Shown: one piece after another, positions 1 to 9,300 of the stretch
Position numbering within the stretch: position 1 is the first letter of the stretch
Layout of the letters: every line of letters starts with the position of its first letter
DNA from: an uncultured bacterium
GTDB lineage: Bacteria; Planctomycetota; Phycisphaerae; Phycisphaerales; SM1A02
NCBI GenBank assembly: GCA_903919715.1
Contig: CAIXJC010000003.1
Coordinates: 1 to 63,052, forward strand
Length of the DNA stretch: 63,052 bases
Direction: 5' to 3'
Notes under the pieces: generated by a model
Databases searched by the model: none
Told to the model about the DNA's origin: nothing
The model's input: the letters and a program-made list of their open reading frames with translations, nothing else
Made by a program: the position numbers and the translations under genes

Positions 1-18
1 GACGCTGACGCATCAGTT

Positions 19-118
19 GCGCAGACGCTATTTATCGCGCAGACGCTATTTATCGCGCAGACGCTATTTATCGCGCAGACGCTATTTATCGCGCAGACGC
101 TATTTATCGCGCAGACGC
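19..118. repeat. 18-bp tandem repeat, five full copies plus a partial
   Basis: The unit GCGCAGACGCTATTTATC occurs five times head to tail from 19 to 108, with no visible differences, followed by a partial sixth copy to 118. The array ends directly at the stop codon of rpsR on the minus strand, so it lies in that gene's 3' untranslated region. A forward reading frame runs through it (RRRYLS repeats), but I regard this as an accident of a unit length divisible by three. Each unit can form only a very short GCG/CGC stem. Its function is unknown; identical copies suggest recent expansion, and the array could be a variable-number locus. Confidence 0.9.
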
Positions 119-355
119 TTAGTTTGCCGCGTTGGTGAATGGCAACAGCGCCATGAATCGCGCTCGCTTCACTGCCTGAGCAAGCATCGACTGATCACCA
201 GCCGACATCTCGAGTCGCTTTCGCGAAAGAAGCTTGCCGTTCTGTGTCATTGCCCTGCGGAGTTCATCCACCTGCTTGTAATCGATGAAGAGACGACCCT
301 TTGCATCTTTTTGGCGGCGAATGACTGGAGGAGGAGGCGCTTGAAATTGAGACAT
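119..355 (-). CDS. rpsR: 30S ribosomal protein S18
   Basis: This is a small-subunit ribosomal protein that binds next to S6 on the platform of the 30S subunit. The 78-residue product carries the family core IDYKQVDELRRAMTQNGKLL and the C-terminal QAVKRARFMALLPFTN, which match the S18 signature of Lys/Arg-rich RNA-binding helices. An upstream in-frame ATG (at 394) would add 13 residues, but the ATG at 355 is preceded by GGAAAG at good spacing and gives the normal S18 length. No rpsF, ssb or rplI gene is adjacent upstream: the neighbour is a divergent phosphoesterase gene, so S18 seems to sit outside the classical rpsF-rpsR operon. The downstream side is the tandem repeat. Confidence 0.93.
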   Translation of the reverse strand: MSQFQAPPPPVIRRQKDAKGRLFIDYKQVDELRRAMTQNGKLLSRKRLEMSAGDQSMLAQAVKRARFMALLPFTNAAN

Positions 356-454
356 GTTTTCTTTCCACGGCGGATCACGCCGACCGCGATTCATTCCGTC
401 TTGGGCTCATGCGGTTTCGCACCAAGAAGTTCGCCACGGACCCCACTTGAGGGG

Positions 455-498
455 GCTTCTGGAACATCCAGAAGCAGCGAGTCGGATAGGGTATCCGA
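455..498. promoter_or_regulatory. Two adjacent perfect inverted repeats between rpsR and the phosphoesterase gene
   Basis: Two perfect palindromes lie in the 164-bp divergent gap. GCTTCTGGA pairs with TCCAGAAGC around a 3-nt loop (455-475). TCGGATA pairs with TATCCGA around GGG (482-498). They could be operators for the divergent promoters or hairpins in the rpsR leader, where S6:S18 autoregulation is known in other bacteria. The sequence alone does not decide which strand uses them. Confidence 0.4.
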
Positions 499-519
499 TG
501 TTCCCCCGAATGCCTAGCC

Positions 520-1374
520 ATGCCCCGAACGTTGATTTTGTCTGATCTTCACCTGGGTTTTCCAGACGTTCCATGTGGCCGCCCGCTTCGGACGGCGGAA
601 GCGCTCGCCCCCCTGCTTGAAAGTGCTGATCATTTGATATTGAATGGTGATACCGCTGAAATTCATCACATTCTCCATAAAGAGCAGGCGGCAAGATTGC
701 TTGATGCGACTCTGGATCTTGTCGCACGCACGGGAATTTCAGTCACGAGAATTAACGGCAATCACGATTTTGATCTCGCGCAACCAAACTTTGTCGATCT
801 GTTTGGCGGTGAGATCTTGGTGACTCACGGACATGCCTTCAGCGACTCGATGCTCCCGTGGACTCCAGCCCACAAGGTCATGACTCGGACACTGCTCGCC
901 GCACGCGAACGAAACGAAAAAACGCTCGAAGGTTTTCTTGCCGCTGCGGGCGAAGCATCGCTGGCGCAGTGGAACGAACCTGCCACCTACCGGGAACCAA
1001 CAGCGCTCGTCTCCATCGGACTCCATCCGATGCGAGTTGCGAAAGTGCTCACATGGTGGCGAAAGTTTCCACGCGACGCGGCACGCTTTGTAGATCGTTT
1101 TCGTCCCGATGCAAAGTTCGTGATCTGCGGTCACTCGCATCGAGCGGGCACGTGGATGGTCGGCGCCACATCGACGGGAATCCCACGACATATCATCAAT
1201 ACTGGCAGCTTTACTTTCCCGTCATCGCCACGTGCGGTACTGATTGATGATTCCCCCACTGAACTCTCAGTTGAAATCCGTGCGATCCGTCATCGCGGAG
1301 GCCGCTATATGCTCGCTTCACGGGTCGAAGCGAGTTGCTGGCGCATCCAAAGACCTGCTTCTGCTGCACGCTGA
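520..1374 (+). CDS. Calcineurin-like metallophosphoesterase (LpxH-like)
   Basis: This is a cytosolic two-metal phosphoesterase of 284 residues. The metal-binding motifs appear in order: SDLHLG near the N-terminus, NGD, GNHD, a GHAF segment, and GHSHR near residue 205. This layout resembles UDP-2,3-diacylglucosamine hydrolase (LpxH), which makes lipid X in lipid A synthesis, but the same fold covers many phosphatases and I see no lipid A genes nearby. The substrate is therefore unassigned. The gene starts at ATG 520 and its last 70 bases overlap convergently with the HMG-CoA lyase gene, whose reading frame is also clearly real. Confidence 0.85.
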   Translation: MPRTLILSDLHLGFPDVPCGRPLRTAEALAPLLESADHLILNGDTAEIHHILHKEQAARLLDATLDLVARTGISVTRINGNHDFDLAQPNFVDLFGGEILVTHGHAFSDSMLPWTPAHKVMTRTLLAARERNEKTLEGFLAAAGEASLAQWNEPATYREPTALVSIGLHPMRVAKVLTWWRKFPRDAARFVDRFRPDAKFVICGHSHRAGTWMVGATSTGIPRHIINTGSFTFPSSPRAVLIDDSPTELSVEIRAIRHRGGRYMLASRVEASCWRIQRPASAAR

Positions 1375-2174
1375 ATGTCGATGTGCGGATCGAATCCAGC
1401 ATTGACAATCGCACGTGCCAAGGTTTCGGTGGCGACATTTCCACGAGATCCAGGCGCATATGGACACCCGCCCAATCCACCGACGCTCGCATCAAATGAA
1501 CGAACGCCGATCTCAAGCGCTCGGCATGCGCACGCAATCGCTCGCCCGTGCGTGTCGTGCAAATGCAAGGTCGTCTTCCGCGGTTCGATGATCACTGCGA
1601 TCGCGTCATAGAGTCGCGAAATCGAATCTGGATCCGCAGCGCCGATGGTGTCGCCCAAGTCAAGTTCATCAACTCCAAGTTCCAGCATCCGCGCGCAGAT
1701 CGTGACGACTTGCGCGGGATCAACCACACCGTCGTAGGGACAACGAATGACACAACTGATATATCCGCGTACTGGCAGTTGAGCCGCCTGCGCACGCGTC
1801 ACGACTGGAGCAATGCGCGCAAGTACTTCGTCCACCGATCCATTGGTGTTGTGCTGGCTGAATCCTTCGGTCGCGGAAATGAAAACCGACACCTTGTCGA
1901 CTCGCGCTTCGAGGGCCCCGTCGAGCCCACGTTCATTGGGAACGAGCGCTGAATAGATTGTTCCAGGGCGCCGAGTAATTCCACGCATGACTTCAACTGC
2001 ATCGCCAAGCTGCGCAACCCACTTCGCGCTAACGAAACTGGTCACCTCGATCTCGGGAAATCCTGCGGCGGACAAGTGATCAACGAATTGAATCTTTTTC
2101 GCGGTCGGAATGTGCGCGGCTTCATTCTGCAATCCATCACGAGGGCCGACTTCCGTCATGCGCACCGAATTCAT
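1305..2174 (-). CDS. Hydroxymethylglutaryl-CoA lyase
   Basis: The enzyme cleaves 3-hydroxy-3-methylglutaryl-CoA to acetoacetate and acetyl-CoA, the last step of leucine catabolism. The 289-residue protein has the DRE-TIM-like start MTEVGPRDGLQNE, the metal-binding HLHDTHGRA, and the family signature GLGGCPYAPGSRGN with its catalytic cysteine. It is the last of three tightly coupled minus-strand genes: its ATG overlaps the TGA of the small membrane protein gene. Its 3' end overlaps the convergent phosphoesterase gene by 70 bp. No other leucine catabolism genes (methylcrotonyl-CoA carboxylase, methylglutaconyl-CoA hydratase) are in the window, so the pathway is completed elsewhere or the enzyme serves another route. 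Confidence 0.92.
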   Translation of the reverse strand: MNSVRMTEVGPRDGLQNEAAHIPTAKKIQFVDHLSAAGFPEIEVTSFVSAKWVAQLGDAVEVMRGITRRPGTIYSALVPNERGLDGALEARVDKVSVFISATEGFSQHNTNGSVDEVLARIAPVVTRAQAAQLPVRGYISCVIRCPYDGVVDPAQVVTICARMLELGVDELDLGDTIGAADPDSISRLYDAIAVIIEPRKTTLHLHDTHGRAIACACRALEIGVRSFDASVGGLGGCPYAPGSRGNVATETLARAIVNAGFDPHIDIQRAAEAGLWMRQQLASTREASI

Positions 2175-2356
2175 GACTTCATCTCACTACTGCGATTCGA
2201 TGGATGATTTACGCGCCGTTGTTCTTCACGCGCTGCCCGCATAAACAACCAAATGCCGCAGGCGGTGACGACAACGGAAAGCGCTGCGGCGGCGATGAAC
2301 AAGATCACGTCGGGGGTCATCGCCCATTCAGTGTCGATCACTGGCGGTGGATTCAT
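2171..2356 (-). CDS. Small single-span membrane protein
   Basis: The 61-residue product starts with a short polar segment (MNPPPVIDTEW), has one hydrophobic helix (about residues 17-40, VILFIAAAALSVVVTACGIWLFM) and ends in a basic, polar tail. A longer reading frame upstream exists, but the ATG at 2356 overlaps the stop of the preceding ygfZ-like gene by ATGA, and its own stop overlaps the start of the lyase gene, so this start fits translational coupling. I do not recognise a family. Its place between a YgfZ-like protein and HMG-CoA lyase suggests co-expression only. Confidence 0.7.
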   Translation of the reverse strand: MNPPPVIDTEWAMTPDVILFIAAAALSVVVTACGIWLFMRAAREEQRRVNHPSNRSSEMKS

Positions 2357-3624
2357 GCTCGCTCGCCTTGCGATTGAGTTGGGCTGGGACTCTGGACCGA
2401 TGCCAATTCCGCTTGCACAGTTGCTCGTTCTGCACGCCCTTCTGCGCCGATGATCAATTGCGTCCCCGCAGTCGAATGGGCGTACCGAACTGTTGCAAAT
2501 CCGACGCATGCTGCGCCGAGCATCGGGCTCATGGTGCTACTCGTGACGACGCCGACTTCATCGCCGAACGATTCATCTGCGCCGACCAAAAACACTTGTG
2601 CACCTTCGATGGGAAGTGCATCCGACATCATGCGAAACGCTCGAACGATCTGCTTCGGTTTTCCAAGACTGTTCATTCGTGCGACAACTTCTTGGCCGAG
2701 GTAGCAACCTTTTGTGAACGACACACGCCGTTCGATCAAGCCTGTTTCGTGAGGCAAACTAGCTGGGCCGAAGTCGATTTCAAAGAGTGGCGTTCCGCCT
2801 TCGATCCGCGCCATATTGAATGCATGCCAACCACACGGACGACCACGCCGCTGCCCACCCTGCAGTAGATCGTGAACACTCAAGAGCGAATTCCATAACG
2901 AAAGTGCGCCACTGCGAGCAACAAATATTTCGATCCCGCACACCCCGCAGGCATCCGCCCGCGCGAGAACGCACGAAACATCGCCAATCGTCACCTCGAC
3001 ACAAACGCCTGGCGCATTGAGGAGCTCGATGGAGTGTGCGTTTGCACCCGCCAACTCGAGCAAGTGGAGCGCTTCGGGACCATGCACTGCAAGGCGATAC
3101 TCACGACTCGATACATCGGCGATCGACACATCTTCGGCGAAGACGAAATTGGACAGCGCGGTCGCCGTATTCGCGGCAACCGCAACACTGCAATCAACAA
3201 GAATTCGGCCGCCCAGTTCACACAGCAACAGATCCGCTTCGATGCGACCCTTGCGATTCAACCAAAACGATTCCCGTGTCTGCCCAACAGACAATCCCTT
3301 GATGTCTTGCGTCAACATTCGTTGAAGAAACTCAACTCGGTCACGACCACGAATTTCCAAAGTCCCTCGCTGCGGCTTATCGCAGAGCGCCGCACCACGA
3401 CGAATGGCGGCGTATTCCGTCTCAACTCGATCAAAGACTCCAACAATTTCGGCGCTTCCCCCCCACGGAATCCACGCCACTTGCGCCGCATGAACCACCT
3501 GCGCAGCATCGAGGGTTCCTCGGGCCTCACTCGTCACTGCGGCACGCCGAGCAATTTCTCCACGAGCAAATTCGTCGTGTCGCGTTCGCAGGGGCGACTC
3601 GGCGAGGAAGGAAGCGGAACTCAT
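2353..3624 (-). CDS. Folate-binding YgfZ/GcvT-like protein
   Basis: The 423-residue protein belongs to the aminomethyltransferase-like folate-binding family. The diagnostic motif KGCYLGQE, which marks the YgfZ branch rather than true GcvT, is present in the second half, and the first half has the GcvT-like core (RGTLEIRGRDRVEFLQRMLTQD). YgfZ proteins use tetrahydrofolate and support repair or assembly of iron-sulfur enzymes such as MiaB. The protein is longer than E. coli YgfZ (about 326 residues), mainly through an N-terminal extension of roughly 60 residues. It begins a three-gene coupled operon with a membrane peptide and HMG-CoA lyase. Only 22 bp separate its start from the divergent M42 peptidase gene. 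Confidence 0.9.
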   Translation of the reverse strand: MSSASFLAESPLRTRHDEFARGEIARRAAVTSEARGTLDAAQVVHAAQVAWIPWGGSAEIVGVFDRVETEYAAIRRGAALCDKPQRGTLEIRGRDRVEFLQRMLTQDIKGLSVGQTRESFWLNRKGRIEADLLLCELGGRILVDCSVAVAANTATALSNFVFAEDVSIADVSSREYRLAVHGPEALHLLELAGANAHSIELLNAPGVCVEVTIGDVSCVLARADACGVCGIEIFVARSGALSLWNSLLSVHDLLQGGQRRGRPCGWHAFNMARIEGGTPLFEIDFGPASLPHETGLIERRVSFTKGCYLGQEVVARMNSLGKPKQIVRAFRMMSDALPIEGAQVFLVGADESFGDEVGVVTSSTMSPMLGAACVGFATVRYAHSTAGTQLIIGAEGRAERATVQAELASVQSPSPTQSQGERA

Positions 3625-3646
3625 CGAGGAATCATAGACTCGAGCA

Positions 3647-4699
3647 ATGAACTATGAACTCCTCAAGCGTCTCTGTGAAACCGCAGGAATCCCTGGACGC
3701 GAAGAACGCGTCCGTGCACTCATTCAAAAGGAAATCAAGGGACTCTTCGACACCATCACGACCGATGCGATCGGTTCGCTGATTTGCACGAGGAAAGCAA
3801 CGCGGACGAAGCGCGGCGTCGCTCCAAAGCGCGTTCTCGTCGCAGCGCACATGGATGAAATCGGGTTTTATGTTCGACACATTGACGAACAGGGCTATCT
3901 CTGGCTGAATCCAGCCGGCGGCTTTGATCCACGCAATCTCTTTTCACGTCGAGTGATGGTGGTGACAGATCACGGTGATTTCGAAGGCGTTCTGAATCCA
4001 GGTGGAAAACCGATCCACATCTCAAGCGAAGCAGACCGAAACAAAGTTCCTGGCACCGAAGAATTTTTTATCGACCTTGGCCGCGATGCCGCCGAAGTGC
4101 GCAAGTTTGCACAGGTTGGTGACTTCGTCGTGATGAACGAGCCGTTCTTCGAAACTCCCCTGAAGATTGTCTCGAAGGCAATCGATAATCGAATGGCAGT
4201 CTTCACCGCAATCGAAGCGATTCGCCGCATTGCGAAATCTCGCGCTGGGCACTCATGCGAAATCGTTGTCGCGTTCACGACACAAGAAGAAGTTGGACTT
4301 CGCGGCGCACAAGTGGCGGCAAACGCTGCAGGCGCAGAAATTGGCATCGGATTGGACGTGAATCTTGCGTGCGATACGCCTGGAATTCCAGACAATCAGC
4401 GTGTCACGAAGCAAGGCCTCGGCGTTGCCGTAATGATCCAGGATTCATCGATGATTTCAGATATCGAACTCGTGCGGCAATCGTGCGCACTAGCGAAACG
4501 ACATCGCATTGCCCATCAACGTGCTGTCTTGCCGCGTGGCGGACAAGATGCTGGCGCAATTCAACGATCGGGTCATGGCGCACGATGCATCGCCTTCGGT
4601 CCTGGTACGCGGTACATCCATACCGTCACCGAAATGGTCCACAAGTCCGACCTCGATGCGACAGTCGAGTTGCTCGCTGTCCTCTTAGGCGAACTCTAA
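3647..4699 (+). CDS. M42 family metallo-aminopeptidase
   Basis: This cytosolic di-metal aminopeptidase has 350 residues, the usual family length. Visible active-site elements are AAHMDEIGF (metal His and catalytic Asp), KAIDNRM (bridging Asp), TTQEEVGLRGA (catalytic and metal Glu), GLDVN (metal Asp) and TRYIHT (last metal His). M42 enzymes are usually tetrahedral dodecamers that trim peptides made by other proteases; some are annotated as glutamyl aminopeptidase or, wrongly, endoglucanase. The gene begins 22 bp from the divergent ygfZ-like gene, so the two promoters must overlap or lie inside coding sequence. It ends 7 bp before the convergent hypothetical gene, with no terminator between them. 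Confidence 0.93.
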   Translation: MNYELLKRLCETAGIPGREERVRALIQKEIKGLFDTITTDAIGSLICTRKATRTKRGVAPKRVLVAAHMDEIGFYVRHIDEQGYLWLNPAGGFDPRNLFSRRVMVVTDHGDFEGVLNPGGKPIHISSEADRNKVPGTEEFFIDLGRDAAEVRKFAQVGDFVVMNEPFFETPLKIVSKAIDNRMAVFTAIEAIRRIAKSRAGHSCEIVVAFTTQEEVGLRGAQVAANAAGAEIGIGLDVNLACDTPGIPDNQRVTKQGLGVAVMIQDSSMISDIELVRQSCALAKRHRIAHQRAVLPRGGQDAGAIQRSGHGARCIAFGPGTRYIHTVTEMVHKSDLDATVELLAVLLGEL

Positions 4700-4706
4700 G
4701 CGTCCG

Positions 4707-5393
4707 TCACTCGCGTGGAGGTGAACAGAGCGATCCCCAGTCGTCGACATATCCATGTTCGGTGATGACGTGTAAAAATGCAGGAACGAGTTCGCAGAGC
4801 GCAACCACCGAGCGATCGACCGCAACGCGATTCTGATTGCCACCGTACGACGCCGCACCAAGAGTCAATTGATGAACCGTTAAACCGATTCTCTCCAAGA
4901 GTCCGGCAAGAAATCCAGCGTCATCTGATGGCATTTCTGCCTGGCGCTTCACGTCGGTATGCGTGGTCGCCATGCCAAGAGCCTGCGTGAGATATGGATC
5001 ATTCCACATCATTGATGCGGCGGCGCGCAACCCAGCAAGCACCTTTGGCATGATTCCGTCGCGATCCCACTGAATGACTTGGCGAGCGAATGACGCTGTC
5101 GCTTCACGTTCAGCAAGTGGCGCACCCAACAATGCGCTCCATCGTCCAAAGAGTGCGCCAGCAGATGCCCAAAGCTCGATCAACTTTGTGTCCTGCTCGC
5201 TCACCGATCTCGATTCCGAAACTGCAAGCCACGTCAGCGATCGGTGCACACGAATCCGCGCATCTTCGTACAGGTGAGCTTGAGCATATGAATCACGCCG
5301 AAGTTTCCAAAGACTTCGAAGGACTTCAGCGCGAAGTGGCGCCAAGGCCGTCGGAGCAGAACCGCTTGAGAATGCATTTGATTCGATCGTCAT
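4707..5393 (-). CDS. Hypothetical soluble protein, coupled to crcB
   Basis: The 228-residue product (start MTIESNAFSSGSAP) is mostly Ala/Leu-rich and predicted helical, without signal peptide or membrane span. I do not recognise a family. The start at 5393 is chosen because its ATG overlaps the TGA of the upstream double-CrcB gene (ATGA); the open frame runs further upstream but inside crcB. It is the last gene of a metH - crcB - hypothetical run on the minus strand. A role beside the fluoride channel is only a positional guess. Confidence 0.75.
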   Translation of the reverse strand: MTIESNAFSSGSAPTALAPLRAEVLRSLWKLRRDSYAQAHLYEDARIRVHRSLTWLAVSESRSVSEQDTKLIELWASAGALFGRWSALLGAPLAEREATASFARQVIQWDRDGIMPKVLAGLRAAASMMWNDPYLTQALGMATTHTDVKRQAEMPSDDAGFLAGLLERIGLTVHQLTLGAASYGGNQNRVAVDRSVVALCELVPAFLHVITEHGYVDDWGSLCSPPRE

Positions 5394-6277
5394 TTGGTCT
5401 CCTGAATCGATGAATGCGAATCGTGAACTGCTACGAACGACTCGCGTTCTGGAAAAACTCGCCGTGCAATCCACCAACCGATGGTGGCTGCCGCAACTCC
5501 ACATACAAGGTTGACAAGACCGATCATTCCCGCCGTCAGTGGTGCGCTGGGAAAGGCTGAAACTATTTCGACCGCCAACGTACTCACCGTCGTCAATCCC
5601 CCCGCGAATCCGAAGATCAGCAGGCGTTCAATATTCAATCTGCGCGATGGTTCGTGCCGCGGCACACCGTTCGCGTCGAGCGAGCAGAGCCAACGAAAAA
5701 CAAATCCCGCGAAACCAGCGCCGATCGAATTGACGAGCGCAGTCGCCGTCCAAACTGGATATCCCACAACTTGCGCAAGAAATTGAAACGAAATGCGAAG
5801 GCCTGTTCCGACGAATCCGCCAGCAGCGATGCCCAGCAGTCCTGAGAAATGATGAGGCAGTCGGCGTCCGGTCAGCGGGACGATCGCAACTGCGGGACCT
5901 GCGCTGCGCATGATGAAGCCACCCGCCACCATCGAACCGAACCAAGCAACGAGCGGACCGCCGAGCATCGTTGACAACACGATGATGGCCGAAGAACGGC
6001 GTCGACCAACAATCCACTGCACAACGACATCGACGCACATCGAACTGAATGTCGTGAACCCACCGAGAAAGCCAAGCGTAAACAGCGCCCATTCGAACGA
6101 CCCAACATTCAATCGCACTGCGACGCCAGCGAGCGCGCTGCCGAGCAGATTGATTGCGATGACGACACGCCAACTCGCAATACCTCGTGCGACAAATTCG
6201 TCACGAACCACGATCCGAACCCACGCACCGAGGCCGCCACCGACCGATCCAATCAAGATGAGTTCTGAATGATTCAC
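5390..6277 (-). CDS. crcB: Fused double CrcB (Fluc-type fluoride channel)
   Basis: CrcB/Fluc proteins export fluoride through a dimer of four-helix subunits arranged antiparallel. This 295-residue protein contains two CrcB units in one chain. Unit 1 (about 5-122) has GGGLGAWVR, INLLGS with Asn43, and GGFTTFSSM (75-80). Unit 2 (about 143-272) has GGFVGTGLR, VNSIGAG with Asn183, and GGLTTVSTL (229-234). The Phe-box is only partly kept: one Phe in unit 1, none in unit 2. Positive residues lie in loops 1-2 and 3-4 of unit 1 but in loop 2-3 and the C-terminus of unit 2, which suggests opposite membrane orientations. The start is GTG. The gene follows metH by 45 bp; the gap is too short for a fluoride riboswitch with its expression platform. 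Confidence 0.88.
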   Translation of the reverse strand: MNHSELILIGSVGGGLGAWVRIVVRDEFVARGIASWRVVIAINLLGSALAGVAVRLNVGSFEWALFTLGFLGGFTTFSSMCVDVVVQWIVGRRRSSAIIVLSTMLGGPLVAWFGSMVAGGFIMRSAGPAVAIVPLTGRRLPHHFSGLLGIAAGGFVGTGLRISFQFLAQVVGYPVWTATALVNSIGAGFAGFVFRWLCSLDANGVPRHEPSRRLNIERLLIFGFAGGLTTVSTLAVEIVSAFPSAPLTAGMIGLVNLVCGVAAATIGWWIARRVFPERESFVAVHDSHSSIQETK

Positions 6278-6322
6278 GAGCGCAGTATCGCTGATTTCCC
6301 AGCAATTGTCGCCGTCGAAAGG

Positions 6323-9300
6323 TCACGCAGAAAAATATTTTGCCTGTGGGTGATGAACGATAATGGCACTTGTCGACTGCTCTGGATCGATCTGATAATT
6401 CTCGGTCAGAACACAGCCAATTCGCTCTGGCTGAAGAAGGCGGAAGAGTTTTTCTTGATCGGCCATATCTGGGCACGCGGGGTATCCAAAGGAATAGCGA
6501 CTCCCACGGTAGTGCTGCTGAAAGAGCCGTTCGATTTTCGGATCATCCTCGTGAGAAAAACCGAGTTCCATTCGCACACGTTTATGCCACATCTCCGCAA
6601 GCGCTTCTGCGCACTCGACACCGATGCCGTGCAAGTACAAATATTCGGTGTACTGATTGCGCTCGAAGAGAGACTTTGCACGAATGCTCGCTTCGGATCC
6701 CATCGTGACACATGTGAGCGCAAGAACATCGCGCTGGCCACTCGAAACTGGCAAGAAAAAATCGCTGATCGAAATCTGCCGGCCTGACTTCTGGCGCGGA
6801 AATGTGAATCGCTCGATTTCTCTATCTTGATCGACTGGGTCGTACACGACGAGGTCGCGATCGACCGAATTGCAGGGGAAATATCCCCATACGACAGCGG
6901 GTCGCAAGATTTTCTCTTGGCGGCACTCGATTTTTAACCGCGCAAGAATCGGCTCCACTTCATCAGAAAGAAAACGCGCATACGCCGCATCATCGAAATC
7001 GCCGCGGCGGAATCCCCACTGCCCGCGAAAGAGCGCCGTTCGATTGATAAAGGGATAAATCATGTCCAGATCGAGGCGCTCCACGAGACGAGAACCCCAG
7101 AACGGCGGATTGGGAATCACATTGTCGTGAACGAGTGGTCCACCAACCGTTGTGCCCGTTGCGCAATTCGCCGTATCAGGAAATGCCGCATCAAATTCGT
7201 TCGTCTTCGATGCGACTCCGACCGCAGTCATCTCACTCGCTCGCAGCGCACTCGCCTTCACTTTGGCATCGACCGCCGCACGCTTTGCAAGGCGTGCGTC
7301 AATCTCTCCATTGATTTGCTTCAGCGTTCCGCCAGCGATCGCTTCACACACCGACAGCCCTTCGAATGCGTCACGGCCGTAATACAGTTCCCCTTGATAC
7401 ACCTTGCGCAGGTGCCCTTCCGCATAGTGGCGCGTTAATGCCGCTCCACCAAGCATCACTGGAACGCGAATCTCTTGGCGGTTCATTTCGCGGAGATTTT
7501 CCTCCATCACCGTCACGCTCTTGACGAGCAAGCCGCTCATTCCAATCACATCAGAGGCTGTATTGCGCCACGCATCGAGAATCTGTGCAAGACTCTGCTT
7601 GATGCCAATATTGTGCACTTTATAGCCATTATTTGAAAGAATAATGTCGACGAGATTCTTGCCGATGTCGTGCACATCACCCGCGACGGTTGCGAGAACG
7701 ATCGTGGCTTTTGGTTTAGCGTCCATTCCAATGCGCTCCATATGTGGCTGGAGGAACGCAACGGCTTTCTTCATCACGGACGCGCTCTGCAAAACGAATG
7801 GCAATTGCATCCGACCAGCGCCAAACAATTCGCCAACTGTCTTCATTCCCGCCAACAAATAATCGTTGATGATCGCAAGCGGCGAATAAACCTTCAGCGC
7901 TTCATCGAGCGAAGCTTCGAGCGACTTTTCTTCTCCGTCGACGATATGTCGTTGAAGGCGATCTTCAATGGTCAGCGTCTCCATCGGCGCAGCCTGTACG
8001 GCAGAGGCACCGTCTGGGAAGAGCGAGATGAAATGCAACAGCGGATCAAATGATTCCGGCTGCCCCTCTGGACGATCTGCACCACGGCGATCGAATACCA
8101 ACCACTGCGCCGCCTGCCAGTGTTCCGCAGGAATTTTGCTCTCAGGCAGAATGCGTGAGACATGCACGATGGCGGCGGTCAATCCACGCGCCCTCGCTTC
8201 ATGCAAGAAGACGCTGTTGAGCACCGCCCGCGCTGCTGGCTTGAGCCCGAATGAAATGTTCGAGAGCCCAAGAATGATGGAACACCGTGGAAACCGCTGA
8301 GAAATCAGCCGAATTCCCTCGAGAGTTTCAAGTCCCAACCGCCGATCATCGGCATTTCCCGTGGCGATCGTGAAGGTCAATGGATCCCAGAACAGATCGC
8401 ACTCATCCAGTCCCCACTTGCGCGTGAACAAATCATGAATGCGCTCGGCAATCTCCAATTTGCGTGCGGCAGTTTTCGCCATGCCCGCCTGCGGATCTTC
8501 ATCGATGGTCAGTGCAACGCAGGCAGCGCCATACTTTTTCAAGAGCGGACAGATGCGGTTCATACGTTCTTCGCCATCTTCCAAATTGATCGAATTCACG
8601 ATGCAGCGCCCTGGCGCATGCTGCAAGCCCGCCTCAATCACGTCCGCCTGCGTTGAATCGATCATCAATGGTGCATTCACTTGACGCACGAATCGCGCGA
8701 CTGTTTCGGACATATCGCGAACGCCATCACGACCTACGAAATCAACACAGACATCCAGAACATGCGATCCATCACGTAATTCTTCCTTTGCCATCGACGC
8801 GAGCCCGTCCCAATCTTCCGCATCAAGCAATGTCTTGAACTTCTTCGACCCATTCGCATTCGTTCGTTCCGCAACGATGAGAAATGAATTGTCCTGCCGA
8901 AATTCTGTTTCGGTGTAAAGGCTGGAACAGGCAGGCACTGGCAAATCAATCGCTCTGTTGGGCTTCGCCGCAGACCACGGAACTACTTTTCGCAGTGCGG
9001 CAATGTGTTCAGGCGTCGTCCCACAGCAGCCGCCAACAATATTCGCGCCGAACTCCTCGACAAATCGGCGCATGGCGATCGAAAAGTCGTCTGGACGTAA
9101 TGGATATTCCGTGCGACCTTCCACCAAGATCGGCAACCCTGCATTGGGAACAACAGAAAATGGGCGATTCCAGTGCTTGGCGATGTATGCCAAATGCGGC
9201 GTCATTTCAGTCGGTCCCGTTGCACAATTCAAACCAAGCGATGCGATTGGAAAGGGCCGAAGGGCATTCACAACTGCGTGAATGTCGGATCCCAACAACA

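Noticed and set aside
17..517. Forward open frame with RRRYLS repeats at the window start
   Set aside because: The repeat part follows only from the 18-bp unit, and the rest is antisense to the clearly real rpsR gene.
6278..6322. Fluoride riboswitch before crcB
   Set aside because: The metH-crcB gap is only 45 bp and lacks the needed pseudoknot and expression platform.
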